DNA from: CAYNTC01 sp964432925
GTDB lineage: Bacteria > Planctomycetota > Phycisphaerae > Sedimentisphaerales > Anaerobacaceae
Assembly: GCA_964432925.1 (NCBI GenBank)
Contig: CAYSPM010000006.1
Location: 1-40,078, forward strand
Direction of reading: 5' to 3'
Length of the DNA: 40,078 bases
Shown here: positions 1 to 8,291 of the stretch, piece by piece
Position numbering within the stretch: the stretch's first letter is position 1
Layout of the letters: every line of letters starts with the position of its first letter
Program-made: the position numbers and the translations under genes
Notes under the pieces: generated by a model
Told to the model about the DNA's origin: nothing
Database searches by the model: none
The model's input: only the letters and a program-made list of their open reading frames with translations

Positions 1-62
1 TCAGTTGGTAGAGCAACGGCCTTTTAAGCCGTAGGTCCTGGGTTCGAGTCCCAGCACTCTCA
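1..62 (+). tRNA. tRNA-Lys(UUU), 5' end cut by window edge
   Basis: The window opens inside the D-arm (TCAGTTGGTAGAGC). The anticodon stem ACGGC/GCCGT (16-20/28-32) encloses the loop CTTTTAA with anticodon TTT at 23-25, so the tRNA decodes AAA/AAG as lysine. The T-arm is CTGGG-TTCGAGT-CCCAG (38-54). The 3' acceptor strand CACTCTC (55-61) is followed by discriminator A62, and no CCA is encoded. Roughly the first 9-10 bases lie outside the window. Confidence 0.93.
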
Positions 63-445
63 TTCGCCGCACAATTCAGTTCGCACGATTTTTACAACTC
101 AATCGGCAAGGAATTTCAGCAACAGTTAGAATGTATTTGGCCACGATGTGCAGTCGACCACGAAGCACTCCAAGAACTACAATATCACGCAGAGCCTCAC
201 AAATAAGACATTCTGCACAGCGCATATGCCCACAATAAATGCTCCAATTCAATGTAGCAACCAAGACCCACGCTTTTCAGTGCGACCGTGGCTGGATGTC
301 TTCGACATTACGGCTCTGAAGCGGAATCGATTAACTCCGCATCCTGAGCATCAATGGTACGAATCATCAAATACAAAATTCAAATCGCTTGACCCATATG
401 TTTACCAGTGATAAAGTACAACTTTGGCGTTCAAGGAGATTGACG
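63..445. other. intergenic, nothing supported
   Basis: This stretch lies between the tRNA and the first protein gene. Open frames on both strands here are short, lack ribosome binding sites and read as low-quality protein. I see no terminator hairpin with a T-tract after the tRNA and no convincing promoter. Confidence 0.5.
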
Positions 446-1333
446 ATGGAGTTGTCTTGGCTTAACAAGTTGAGAATTGTGATCTCAATTACCGTGGGAA
501 TTTTTTTCATCGGCTTTTTGGCTTGGCCATTAGCTGCGCCGCCTGATCCGCTCAGTCCCATAAGAATCTCGAACTTTACTATCGGGGGTGTAGTACTTCT
601 GCTTGGACTGGCGCTGGTGGTTGGTTTTGTCGCTTACTTTCTGTCTTGGCCATACGGCCGAGAAATTGGAATTCTTGCGGTGCCATCCGGCTTGGCGGTC
701 TGGGCCATCCGCTCCGGCAGCATGGCCACACTAATGCTGACTGCTCCGGACGTCACACAACGACAGCAACTGTACAGAACGCTTACGCTTGAGCCCTTCT
801 TCTGGCTCCTTGTTATTGCATTGGGACATATCGGTGTCCTATTGGCACACACACTGCGACCAGCCGGTGATACTATTGCACTGCCGATCAAGCCCAAATT
901 CGGCCCCAGCCGGTTTGTAAACGCTGTAGTTGCGCTTATTGTTTCATCCGTGATAGCGTCGCTTTGCGTGAGGATTTTTGCCCGTGAGGCTACAACCTTT
1001 ACTAAGGTCCTTGTAGCTCAACCGGCTACTGGACAGATCGTTTTTGCTATATTAGCCACCTATGCTGTCGCAGGTTTCGTGACCAAGAAGTTCTTGGATG
1101 CTGATCATATCTGGACCACCATATCGGCTTCTATCGTAATTGCTTTTTCGATTGCAACTTACGGAAAACAAATCACCATTGAACAAATTGCTTACCATCC
1201 AGTGACTTTTTTTCCTAACGCCGTTGTCTCAATACTACCAGTCCAGATGATCGCCTTTGGTACGCTAGGCTCGGTCGCCGGGTATTGGCTTGCTGTCCGC
1301 TTCGAGTACTGGCGAAAACACGAGTGTAAGTAG
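446..1333 (+). CDS. Unrecognised multi-spanning membrane protein
   Basis: The start is the ATG at 446, because AAGGAG (433-438) sits 7 bases before it; an earlier in-frame ATG at 389 has no such site. The 295-residue product is almost entirely hydrophobic, with about eight likely membrane segments (near residues 8-30, 42-65, 73-95, 112-135, 155-178, 190-212, 220-238 and 255-285). It ends in a short basic tail (FEYWRKHECK). I do not recognise the family and see no catalytic motif. It stands alone between the tRNA and csrA, with 312 bases before csrA, so the context does not point to a role. The hydrophobicity and the ribosome binding site make it a credible gene of unknown function. Confidence 0.75.
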   Translation: MELSWLNKLRIVISITVGIFFIGFLAWPLAAPPDPLSPIRISNFTIGGVVLLLGLALVVGFVAYFLSWPYGREIGILAVPSGLAVWAIRSGSMATLMLTAPDVTQRQQLYRTLTLEPFFWLLVIALGHIGVLLAHTLRPAGDTIALPIKPKFGPSRFVNAVVALIVSSVIASLCVRIFAREATTFTKVLVAQPATGQIVFAILATYAVAGFVTKKFLDADHIWTTISASIVIAFSIATYGKQITIEQIAYHPVTFFPNAVVSILPVQMIAFGTLGSVAGYWLAVRFEYWRKHECK

Positions 1334-1645
1334 CGAAAGCAAACATCAAAAATCTTTTTTCTCGCCGCCTTTATTTCCTCTAAGTTTTTGTTTACAAATA
1401 GCTTATACATACAACGTCTAATAATCCATGTCCACTCGACCGAGAAAAACAAAATTGGTTGGTTTCACCCCCAAAATTAGCCGAAGTATATGTGTGATTG
1501 AGATTAGTAGGATGATTGTTGTTTATAGGGTAGGTTGTTATAGGACAATAATGTACAGAAGGATCTTAAAAGCAATTAGACGAACATTAACAGTTGTCTC
1601 TTCGTAATAGATTAAGGTAAAGCCAGCCGACAAAAGGAGTTAAAA
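1334..1645. other. intergenic region upstream of csrA
   Basis: The region is AT-rich. Apart from the csrA ribosome binding site AAAGGAG (1633-1639) I see no clear -35/-10 pair and no strong terminator hairpin for the preceding gene. The csrA promoter should lie here, but I cannot place it. Confidence 0.4.
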
Positions 1646-1906
1646 ATGTTGGTTCTGAGCAGACAAAGAGATGAGTCAATTATGATCGGCGATGATGTTG
1701 AGATCACCATAGTCGATGTCCGTGGGGATAAAGTTCGCTTGGGCATAACGGCCCCGAGGTGCATACCGGTGCACCGGAGAGAGATATACGACCTTATCCA
1801 ACGCGAGAAAAAGGAGAAGCAAGCCAAGGAACAAGCAGAAGGGGTCGCTAAGGAGCAAACAGAACAATCCGCAGATGAAAAGCCCAAAAAGCAACCCCAG
1901 AAGTAA
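1646..1906 (+). CDS. csrA: Carbon storage regulator CsrA (RNA-binding translational regulator)
   Basis: CsrA is a small dimeric RNA-binding protein that blocks or alters translation by binding GGA motifs near ribosome binding sites. The first 50 or so residues are canonical: MLVLSRQRDESIMIGDD, then EITIVDVRGDKVRLGITAP and VHRREIYDLIQ, covering the beta-strand core and the conserved helix start. The C-terminal tail (about residues 52-86) is an unusual Lys/Glu/Gln-rich extension (KEKQAKEQAEG and onward), probably disordered; typical CsrA is 60-75 residues and this one is 86. The ribosome binding site AAAGGAG lies 6 bases before the ATG. It is probably monocistronic, and a candidate structured RNA lies about 190 bases downstream. 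Confidence 0.97.
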   Translation: MLVLSRQRDESIMIGDDVEITIVDVRGDKVRLGITAPRCIPVHRREIYDLIQREKKEKQAKEQAEGVAKEQTEQSADEKPKKQPQK

Positions 1907-2097
1907 CAATAGGTAAAAAAGCATTAAGCATTTCAATTCATTAACCGCTCGAGCACCCTAATAGCGCGAAAATACATTTATGAGTAGGGCAGTTTTCGAT
2001 GCCCTCAAATACTCCGATGAATCACGCTCAATAGACACCTAACATCAATTGCATTAAGTTACGGCGCTTTTAATAAATTATCCTATGTAGTTCGTGA

Positions 2098-2214
2098 AGT
2101 CTGTTAGCCTAGTGTAGGCTGCCGACGTGAGTGATGCGGCTTGTACGGGGACATCTTTGGCTGGTGGTGTGCAGACATATTGACGCTATAGCTGTACGTG
2201 TTGGCTAACAGACT
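2098..2214. ncRNA. Candidate structured RNA closed by a 12-bp inverted repeat
   Basis: AGTCTGTTAGCC (2098-2109) is the exact reverse complement of GGCTAACAGACT (2203-2214). The 93 bases between could fold into further helices, for example around GCCGAC/GATGCGGC. I cannot match it to 6S, SRP, RNase P or tmRNA, and no T-tract follows directly. The strand is undetermined. Its position downstream of csrA makes a regulatory RNA conceivable, but that is inference; the repeat itself is seen directly. Confidence 0.35.
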
Positions 2215-2363
2215 GACCTGCCGCTGTGATCTCTAAAAGCGAAAATTCTAATCTTCCCTGTGGCCTACATACTTCGTATTCGCTTAACTTTCTACGAAAG
2301 CACCGGTCATGCCCAAAAACAGCTTAAAAAAGGGTATCGATAGGATTTGAACCAAGGAAAGTG

Positions 2364-2393
2364 TTGACTAAAAGGCTGTAAATATGTTAGTAT
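2364..2393 (+). promoter_or_regulatory. Sigma-70-like promoter for the VTC/DUF4956/HlyD/TolC cluster
   Basis: TTGACT (2364-2369) and TAGTAT (2388-2393) are separated by 18 bases, pointing toward the cluster. Transcription would begin near 2400, giving a leader of about 150 bases before the first gene. Confidence 0.5.
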
Positions 2394-2554
2394 AGGAAAG
2401 GATATGTGGTCGGAGCTTGGTTAACCTCTATGAGAAAACAGAGCAACCGAATAAGATAGTGTCTGTTAACATCTTATGAATAAAGTAGGGCCGGCGAAGG
2501 TCCGAAAGTGTACCATATCCGGGGGTTCTGGATGATTGGGTAGCAGACGATTTT

Positions 2555-3412
2555 GTGGCTTGGATTATTATGTTTGGAGCTGGATCATCTAAAAGGGCTT
2601 TAGAGCGTGGCTTGGATATAGGACGTCGTGGAAAAATCACTAGCCACGCGAAAAGGTCTGCGAAGTTCGTAGACAATGTCCTCCGGTACCGTTTTGAGAT
2701 GAAATATTTGATCAGCGAGGCAATGGCCACAGAAATTGCGAGGTTTATTGGGCCTTACTTAAGTCTGGACCGTTATAGCAAGTTACAACCTGGCGGTGCC
2801 TATCCAATCGTCAGTTTATACTTGGATTCAAAGGACTTGCGACTTTGTCGGGAAAGTCTTACAGGACAAAAGAACCGCTTCAAGTTACGCGTACGAAGTT
2901 ATAGTGATGATGAGGATTATCCGAGCTTTTTCGAGATAAAACGCCGGATTAATAATGTTATTCTCAAGAGTCGGGCTGCGGTTAGACAACAGGATGTGGC
3001 GAATCTGCTGTCGGGATTGTCTTTACCGCCACAAGCTTATAAAACCGATGAGGAAGCCCTTAACCAATTCCAATTGTATGCCGGTAGCATTGGTGCTCGG
3101 CCGAAGATTCTGATTCGTTATATGAGACATGCTTACGAGAGCGACTCGCAAAACAGGGTGAGGATTACTTTTGACAGGGAGCTTTGTTACAAGGTCACCA
3201 CCACAGCCGAGGTGAAGCTTGATGGTGGTAGCTGGCAGCGTAGTTCTCTGACAGTAGGGAATGTGATCTTGGAGATCAAGTTTACCGCTCGTTACGCTGC
3301 GTGGTTGGGCAGAATGGTCGAATGTTTTAATTTGCGTCAGAGATCAATATCCAAGTACGCTACCTCGTTAAAGCAGTCTTGTGTTTTGGGATTCTGTGCG
3401 CCGCGCGTTTAG
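2555..3412 (+). CDS. VTC-domain protein (polyphosphate-polymerase-like)
   Basis: The protein matches the VTC family, whose yeast members make polyphosphate from ATP in a tunnel domain on the cytosolic face of a membrane. Family features visible are RYRFEMKYLI (about residues 44-53), YLDSKDLRLCRE (89-100), the basic strand FKLRVRSY (109-116), FFEIKRR (125-131), LEIKF near residue 230, and a terminal SISKYATSL. These basic and acidic positions line the nucleotide tunnel in characterised members. The start is uncertain: GTG 2555 or ATG 2570, neither with a good ribosome binding site, leaving about 40 residues before the domain. The DUF4956 gene follows after 10 bases, a pairing common in bacteria. 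Whether this copy makes polyphosphate is not known. Confidence 0.85.
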   Translation: MAWIIMFGAGSSKRALERGLDIGRRGKITSHAKRSAKFVDNVLRYRFEMKYLISEAMATEIARFIGPYLSLDRYSKLQPGGAYPIVSLYLDSKDLRLCRESLTGQKNRFKLRVRSYSDDEDYPSFFEIKRRINNVILKSRAAVRQQDVANLLSGLSLPPQAYKTDEEALNQFQLYAGSIGARPKILIRYMRHAYESDSQNRVRITFDRELCYKVTTTAEVKLDGGSWQRSSLTVGNVILEIKFTARYAAWLGRMVECFNLRQRSISKYATSLKQSCVLGFCAPRV

Positions 3413-3422
3413 AGGTTGATAT

Positions 3423-4118
3423 ATGGACAGTATATGGCAAGTACTGGAGGAAACCCCCTTGACTGGAGGGACCTTTTCGCCTGAGACTATACTTTTGTCG
3501 CTGCTCTTGGCGTTTGTGCTGGGCCAGGTTTTGGCCTGGATATATTACTTTACCCATAGCGGCATGTCCTACTCGAGGTCTTTTGTCCAATCGCTGATTC
3601 TGATCACTGTAGTCGTGGCGATGGTCATGGCAGTCATAGGCAACAACATCATAACTGCTGTTGGATTGATGGGTGCATTAGCGATCATACGTTTCCGCAA
3701 CATTATCAAAGATACGCGTGACATAGCATTCATCTTCTGTTCTTTGGTAATTGGCATGGCGGCTGGCTCTCATCGGTATGCCACTGCGATTGTCGGCACC
3801 ATTGTCTTAGGCATGATAGTGATATACCTGTACTCGACGGGCTTTGGCACTCATCAGCCTCATAACGGTTTTTTACGGTTCAGCTTGAGGGGCCATATCG
3901 GGCCCGACCACCCAATCCCTGTTATTCTTAGACGTTTTTGCGGCAGATTTACTATGATATCTGTACAGGACACAGGCTTCGGCGCCTCAGCCGAATACGC
4001 ATACCAGCTAATGATACGGAATGTCGCAAAGAATGAACAAATGGTAGCGGCACTGGAGCAGGTTGAGGGTATTGAGAATGTCAGCCTAACAATGCAGGAG
4101 CAATTGCTCGAGGTTTAA
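3423..4118 (+). CDS. DUF4956 family membrane protein
   Basis: This 231-residue protein has membrane segments near residues 20-42, 58-76 and 77-95, the last running into the family signature ALAIIRFRNIIKDTRDIAFIFCSLVIGMAAG (about 85-120 with small offsets), and another near 122-140. A soluble C-terminal domain of about 90 residues resembles the ferredoxin-like fold expected after these membrane segments. The ribosome binding site GAGG (3412-3415 region) overlaps the end of the VTC gene, so the two are translationally linked. DUF4956 proteins are often encoded beside VTC-domain proteins and are suspected to be their membrane partners. No biochemical function is established that I can name. Confidence 0.85.
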   Translation: MDSIWQVLEETPLTGGTFSPETILLSLLLAFVLGQVLAWIYYFTHSGMSYSRSFVQSLILITVVVAMVMAVIGNNIITAVGLMGALAIIRFRNIIKDTRDIAFIFCSLVIGMAAGSHRYATAIVGTIVLGMIVIYLYSTGFGTHQPHNGFLRFSLRGHIGPDHPIPVILRRFCGRFTMISVQDTGFGASAEYAYQLMIRNVAKNEQMVAALEQVEGIENVSLTMQEQLLEV

Positions 4119-4125
4119 CCTTCAG

Positions 4126-5319
4126 ATGAAAAAAAAAAGCTCCATGCGTTACGAATATAGTCGTTCATATCTACACCATATCGTGCCCGTTCTGGTGTGG
4201 TTGGGGGCGGTAGCGGGCGTGGTGGGTCTATTCCACCAACGATCGAAGCGGTTTGAGATCGTGGGCATAGCACAAGGTCAGGTACGCCAGGTTGCTGCCA
4301 GTTGTACAGGACGAATTCGAAATGTTTCAGTAGAGTTGTTCGAGTCTGTAAAAGAAGGACAGGTCGTTGCAGTCCTGGATACTCTGTTAGATAGCGAGCG
4401 TCTTCAAGCAGAACTGGATACGGTTGCAGCGGAGGTGGAGCATCTAATGGCCCAATTGATACCCACACAGGAGACACTCATTGCCGAGGCGGCCAACCTT
4501 GAGACTGATAATGTGGCTGATCAAAGGCGTTTTTCGGTGGATGTCGAAAATGCAAGGCTGCGAATTCTTGAGTTGAAGGCGTTGATTGCATCGGACCGAA
4601 TCACGCTTGAAGACCTGGCTATGGAGGTGAAAATTGTCCAGGACCTTGTGCAGCAGGATGCAGCTGCGCCTTACGAGTTGCAGAAGGTTGAGACTCAATA
4701 TGACAGCCTGGCGAAGAAAATTGAGCAGAATGAGCGCTTGTTAGAGCAGACCATAGTGGATTTGGCACAGGCAGAGCGTCGGAGAGATGAGTTTCTGCAA
4801 CGACAAATGATACATCCGTCAGTGGACAGCGCTTTAGAGGTCATACGTAAAGAAGTTGGGGTTCAAGAACGAGTAATGAAGCGGTTGCTGGCAGAGCTTG
4901 AGCCGGTTGAGTTGAAAGCTCCGATCGATGGTGTTGTCGTTGCGGTTCCGATCGCGGCGAATGAAGCCAACATGCGAAGGGCCGGAGAGAAGGTATTGCG
5001 CAGGGCTGGTGAAGTTGTGGTAGAAGGTGAGCCCATACTCGCGATAGCTGAAATTAAGCCTACTGAAGTTGTGGCTTATGTTCGTCATATGCAGCTTGGG
5101 TTGGTTCGGCCAAAGGCTATGGTTGAGCTTGTCAAGACCAGTGGTTTGCCACAGATAGCAAGATCGCAGGTGACCTCTGTCGGGCCCACGTTTGAAATGA
5201 TACCTCAGCAATTGTGGCGCAATCCTAACCTTCCGGAATGGGGTCGACCTGTGTTAATAAAAGTGCCGCTAGGTCTGGAGCTTATTCCGGGTGAGGTGGT
5301 TGGAGTACGAAGTCTGTAG
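4126..5319 (+). CDS. HlyD-type periplasmic adaptor (membrane fusion protein)
   Basis: The 397-residue product has one N-terminal membrane anchor (about residues 17-36, HIVPVLVWLGAVAGVVGLF). A first lipoyl half-motif follows (GRIRNVSVELFESVKEGQVVAVL, about 62-85), then a long helical hairpin rich in Glu/Gln/Leu (about 85-260). The second lipoyl half is at about 265-310 (ELKAPIDGVVVAVPI and onward), followed by a beta-barrel region. This is the usual order of adaptor proteins that join an inner-membrane transporter to a TolC-like outer-membrane channel. It begins 7 bases after the DUF4956 gene and is followed by a TolC-like gene. No ABC, MFS or RND transporter gene is present, so its inner-membrane partner is unknown; DUF4956 is the only candidate in the cluster. 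Confidence 0.88.
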   Translation: MKKKSSMRYEYSRSYLHHIVPVLVWLGAVAGVVGLFHQRSKRFEIVGIAQGQVRQVAASCTGRIRNVSVELFESVKEGQVVAVLDTLLDSERLQAELDTVAAEVEHLMAQLIPTQETLIAEAANLETDNVADQRRFSVDVENARLRILELKALIASDRITLEDLAMEVKIVQDLVQQDAAAPYELQKVETQYDSLAKKIEQNERLLEQTIVDLAQAERRRDEFLQRQMIHPSVDSALEVIRKEVGVQERVMKRLLAELEPVELKAPIDGVVVAVPIAANEANMRRAGEKVLRRAGEVVVEGEPILAIAEIKPTEVVAYVRHMQLGLVRPKAMVELVKTSGLPQIARSQVTSVGPTFEMIPQQLWRNPNLPEWGRPVLIKVPLGLELIPGEVVGVRSL

Positions 5320-5371
5320 CCATTATGTTGTACAGGAAAAACTTAGGTGAGGATGGCCAGGGATTTGGAAA

Positions 5372-7003
5372 GTGTGGCGCAAAGACATCAAATTTATGAG
5401 ATGCTTTTTTTTAATCAGAAAGACGTGTTATTTTATTCTCTGGACCGTGGCTGCCGCGTGCATTTTAGGCGGTTGCGAGCAGCACAACTATAAGGCAGAG
5501 GCTGATGAAAAGGTCTATACAATTATTGATCAAAAGTGGAGCGATAATATTGGCACCAAGGCCAATTATAAGATAAGCGACACGCCCCCCTCACCCAACG
5601 ATATCCGGATCGATAAATCCATACCTGCCTCCGGCGTAATTACCCTGCCCAGGGCTGTAGCCATTGCAACAGCCCACAATCGTGACTATCAGAACCAGAG
5701 AGAACTTCTCTATATCAGTGCTTTGGACTTGAGGTTGGCACGTCATAAGTTTGAAACGCAGTATTTTGGGGGGCTCAGCGGAGGATATAATGCGGACCGC
5801 AACGATGAGGCTTGGGGCCTTGAGGCGAATTTGGGTTTCAACAGGCTCTTGAAAACGGGTGCCTTGATAACTACTAAGGTGTCTGCTGCATGGCTTGATA
5901 TACTTACGGGCAATGTCGAAGGAGGACTGAATTCCATTTTGACTGCAAGTATTACACAGCCCTTGCTGCGCGGTAGCGACCCGACGGTGGTTTTAGAGGA
6001 TCTCACACAAGCTGAACGGGATGCGCTCTACCAGATACGCTCTTTCAATCGCTATCGCAAGACGTTTGTGGTTTCAGTTGTCACTCAATATTACCAGATC
6101 CTTGAGCTGTATAATCTGGCAGCCAACGCAGAAAGTCACTACAAGACCCTTTCCTGGTTATATCAGCGTGTCGAGAAATTAACCAATGCGGGGCGGTTGC
6201 CGACGTTCGAGCTCGACCGGATACACCAGGAGATGCTAAAAACCAAGGACGAATATATTCAAGTCCACAAAGAGTATGAGTCAGTACTAGATTCATTCAA
6301 GATTACATTGGGTTTGCCAACCACAACAGAGTTTCAACTGGATGCGAGCGTATTAGAGGAACTACGGGCGACAAATGACTATCCGAGATTTGATGAGGCT
6401 GAGGCTATAGAGACTGCTTTGTTTCGACGTCTTGATCTAACTAATAGCGCCGATGCTGTTCTGGATGCGCAGCGCAAGGTTTATGTGGCGGCAGATGCTC
6501 TACGTACAGAGTTGAATCTGGCTGGTGGTGTTGATGCTGTCTCCTCGGGAGCGAGTAGCCGCCGCACTTTGAGAGGTGAGGAGAATTACAATCTTGACCT
6601 TGAGCTTGGTTTGCCGTTAGACCGTGTCGCTGAGCAAAACGTTTATCGCAAGGCATTAATTACCCTGAATCAGCAACGACGAGATTACGACTTGGCCGCA
6701 GATACAATAGGGCTTGAGGTACGCCAGGCTTACCGTGACCTTGCCGAAGCGATCGAGCGACATAGGCTTCAATCAGATGCCCTTAGCACGGCTCAGGAAC
6801 GTTTCAGAAAAACTTATTTGTTAATGCAGTATGGGCGAGCGAGCAGTCGGCGGGTTCTTAATGCCCAGCGAGACTTGTATGAGGCCCAGAATGAGGCAAC
6901 TCAAGCGCTGGTGAATTATGCTATTGCGACATTGAACTTCTACAGGGATGTCGGTGTGCTCCAGGTCCGGCCGGATGGCATGTGGGATAAGGGCGTCAAT
7001 TAG
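5372..7003 (+). CDS. TolC-like outer-membrane efflux lipoprotein
   Basis: The product is an outer-membrane factor of the TolC/OprM type. It has a lipoprotein signal (LIRKTCYFILWTVAAACIL then GGC, with Cys about residue 35 of the long form), so it is probably acylated. The body is about 500 residues with the duplicated helical pattern of the family: a first half with AVAIATAHNRDYQNQRELL, and a second half with EVRQAYRDLAEAIERHRLQ and RASSRRVLNAQRDLYEAQNEATQALVNYAIATLNFYRDVG near the end. The start is either GTG 5372 or the ATG at 5396; the latter gives a better-proportioned signal peptide. It lies 52 bases after the HlyD-like gene and very likely works with it. Confidence 0.88.
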   Translation: MWRKDIKFMRCFFLIRKTCYFILWTVAAACILGGCEQHNYKAEADEKVYTIIDQKWSDNIGTKANYKISDTPPSPNDIRIDKSIPASGVITLPRAVAIATAHNRDYQNQRELLYISALDLRLARHKFETQYFGGLSGGYNADRNDEAWGLEANLGFNRLLKTGALITTKVSAAWLDILTGNVEGGLNSILTASITQPLLRGSDPTVVLEDLTQAERDALYQIRSFNRYRKTFVVSVVTQYYQILELYNLAANAESHYKTLSWLYQRVEKLTNAGRLPTFELDRIHQEMLKTKDEYIQVHKEYESVLDSFKITLGLPTTTEFQLDASVLEELRATNDYPRFDEAEAIETALFRRLDLTNSADAVLDAQRKVYVAADALRTELNLAGGVDAVSSGASSRRTLRGEENYNLDLELGLPLDRVAEQNVYRKALITLNQQRRDYDLAADTIGLEVRQAYRDLAEAIERHRLQSDALSTAQERFRKTYLLMQYGRASSRRVLNAQRDLYEAQNEATQALVNYAIATLNFYRDVGVLQVRPDGMWDKGVN

Positions 7004-7172
7004 AGTCTATATGCTTTTGTTCGATTTCTTAGGAGGCATATTTGATAAGCCGTGCAAACTGTTCGGTTCCGTAAAAAATCTGATTAAGTGCGAATGTAAG
7101 CACATGGCGTTGTCATGTGTGCTATAAAGAACTTATGTGCAAGATAACATTATTAGTAGGAGGTGATTAAAA
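7004..7172. promoter_or_regulatory. Leader with imperfect hairpin and near-perfect Shine-Dalgarno site
   Basis: AGCACATG and CATGTGTGCT (about 7098-7123) can form an imperfect hairpin. It has no T-tract, so it is not a standard intrinsic terminator. AGGAGGTGAT (7158-7167) matches the 16S rRNA 3' end over ten bases and lies 5 bases before the ATG at 7173, which suggests strong translation of the secreted protein compared with its neighbours. Confidence 0.5.
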
Positions 7173-8291
7173 ATGTGGAAATTGGGGCTTTGGGGATTTG
7201 TAATTCCAGCGTTGTTCGCTTCGCAAGTTATGTTTGGAGCTGACATCATCCTTAACGAGTACAACGCTGTAAATGCTGAGGAATTCCTCAATGGGGGCGA
7301 CTCACAAGCTGATGAGGATGGTGGACGTGCATCTGATAGTTACTTCGGTCGGGTTCAGGGTAACGGCGGTGATTGGTTTGAGTTAATTGTTATCAAAGAC
7401 CATTTGGATATGCGGAATTGGAAGCTTGATATTTATGTTGGCGGCGATATGGACGAGACGCTGGACATAACCAATCATAGTATCTGGGCAGACCTGCGAA
7501 GTGGCACGATCATCACGGTTTCGGAAGATGTGCCCAGCGATGTGAGCTACAATCCAGCAGCAGGGGACTGGTGGATTAATGTTCGGGCGCATGATGATGC
7601 GAATGGAGATTATATTGAGGCTTCCAGTTTTGCTGTTAACGCGAATAGTTGGCAATTAGGAATAAGGGATTCTGATGGTGGTGTTGTCTTTGGTCCTGCG
7701 GGCGAAGGGGTTAGTCCTGTAAGTGGTGTAGGCAATACAGAAGTGTTCAGACTTGAGGCTGATCCGAGTGACTCAATTGAGCAGGATTCGGAATGTTACG
7801 ATGACGGGGATGACTTTAGTACGTTTGGCGCTGCAAACCAGTGGGGTCGGCAAGATTTTGCTAACTTGCGAACCGTAGTTGTTGAACCGTCTTCCATATC
7901 ATTGCTGGACCCGAACGGCACAGAAGTGCTCAAGGCCGGAATAACTCAGTCTATTTTATGGCAGAGTGAAGGCTTTATTGAGAGTGTATTGATCGAGTAT
8001 TCACTCGACAACGGCCGAACTTGGGTCGAGGTCGATCAACCAAACGTCGGTAATACTGGTGGTTATGATTGGCTTGTTCCTTTGGTGAATTCCGAGCAGT
8101 GCCTTGTCCGTATCAGTAACCTTGCCGATCTGAATGTCTATGATATTAGTGACCAGCCATTTTCGATATACCAATGCGCCGTTCTCGGTGATGTGACTGG
8201 AGACTGTATTGTGGATATGGCGGATTTTGCATTGATGGCTTCGTACTGGCTTGAATGTGGCAATCCTCACGATCCAGCTTGCACAAATTAG
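7173..8291 (+). CDS. Secreted protein with lamin-tail-like N-terminus and dockerin-like C-terminus
   Basis: A signal peptide (about residues 1-22, ending MFGA) precedes a lamin-tail-like domain: IILNEYNAVNAEEFLNG, then GNGGDWFELIVIKDHLDMRNWKLDIY, with typical beta-strand spacing to about residue 215. A second beta-rich region (about 245-330) reads like an Ig-type or surface domain (SILWQSEGFIESVLIEYSLD). The last 37 residues contain GDVTGDCIVDMADFALMA, a single dockerin-like calcium-binding repeat of the kind common at the C-termini of Phycisphaerae secreted proteins. The very strong ribosome binding site suggests an abundant product. It ends the co-directional cluster with the VTC, DUF4956, HlyD-like and TolC-like genes. 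In other planctomycetes lamin-tail proteins occur near VTC/DUF4956 genes, often with CotH domains; no CotH domain is present here. Confidence 0.8.
   Translation: MWKLGLWGFVIPALFASQVMFGADIILNEYNAVNAEEFLNGGDSQADEDGGRASDSYFGRVQGNGGDWFELIVIKDHLDMRNWKLDIYVGGDMDETLDITNHSIWADLRSGTIITVSEDVPSDVSYNPAAGDWWINVRAHDDANGDYIEASSFAVNANSWQLGIRDSDGGVVFGPAGEGVSPVSGVGNTEVFRLEADPSDSIEQDSECYDDGDDFSTFGAANQWGRQDFANLRTVVVEPSSISLLDPNGTEVLKAGITQSILWQSEGFIESVLIEYSLDNGRTWVEVDQPNVGNTGGYDWLVPLVNSEQCLVRISNLADLNVYDISDQPFSIYQCAVLGDVTGDCIVDMADFALMASYWLECGNPHDPACTN

Larger units (their letters stand above)
1907..2554. other. long intergenic region between csrA and the VTC cluster
   Basis: There is no credible protein gene here. 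It holds a 12-bp perfect inverted repeat enclosing about 90 bases (2098-2214), a sigma-70-like promoter (2364-2393), and a leader of about 150 bases with a 7-bp hairpin (ATAAGAT/ATCTTAT, about 2450-2476). Confidence 0.5.

Noticed and set aside
148..411. Open frame of 87 codons on the plus strand after the tRNA
   Set aside because: It has no ribosome binding site, no recognisable motif and overlaps the better-supported start of the next gene.
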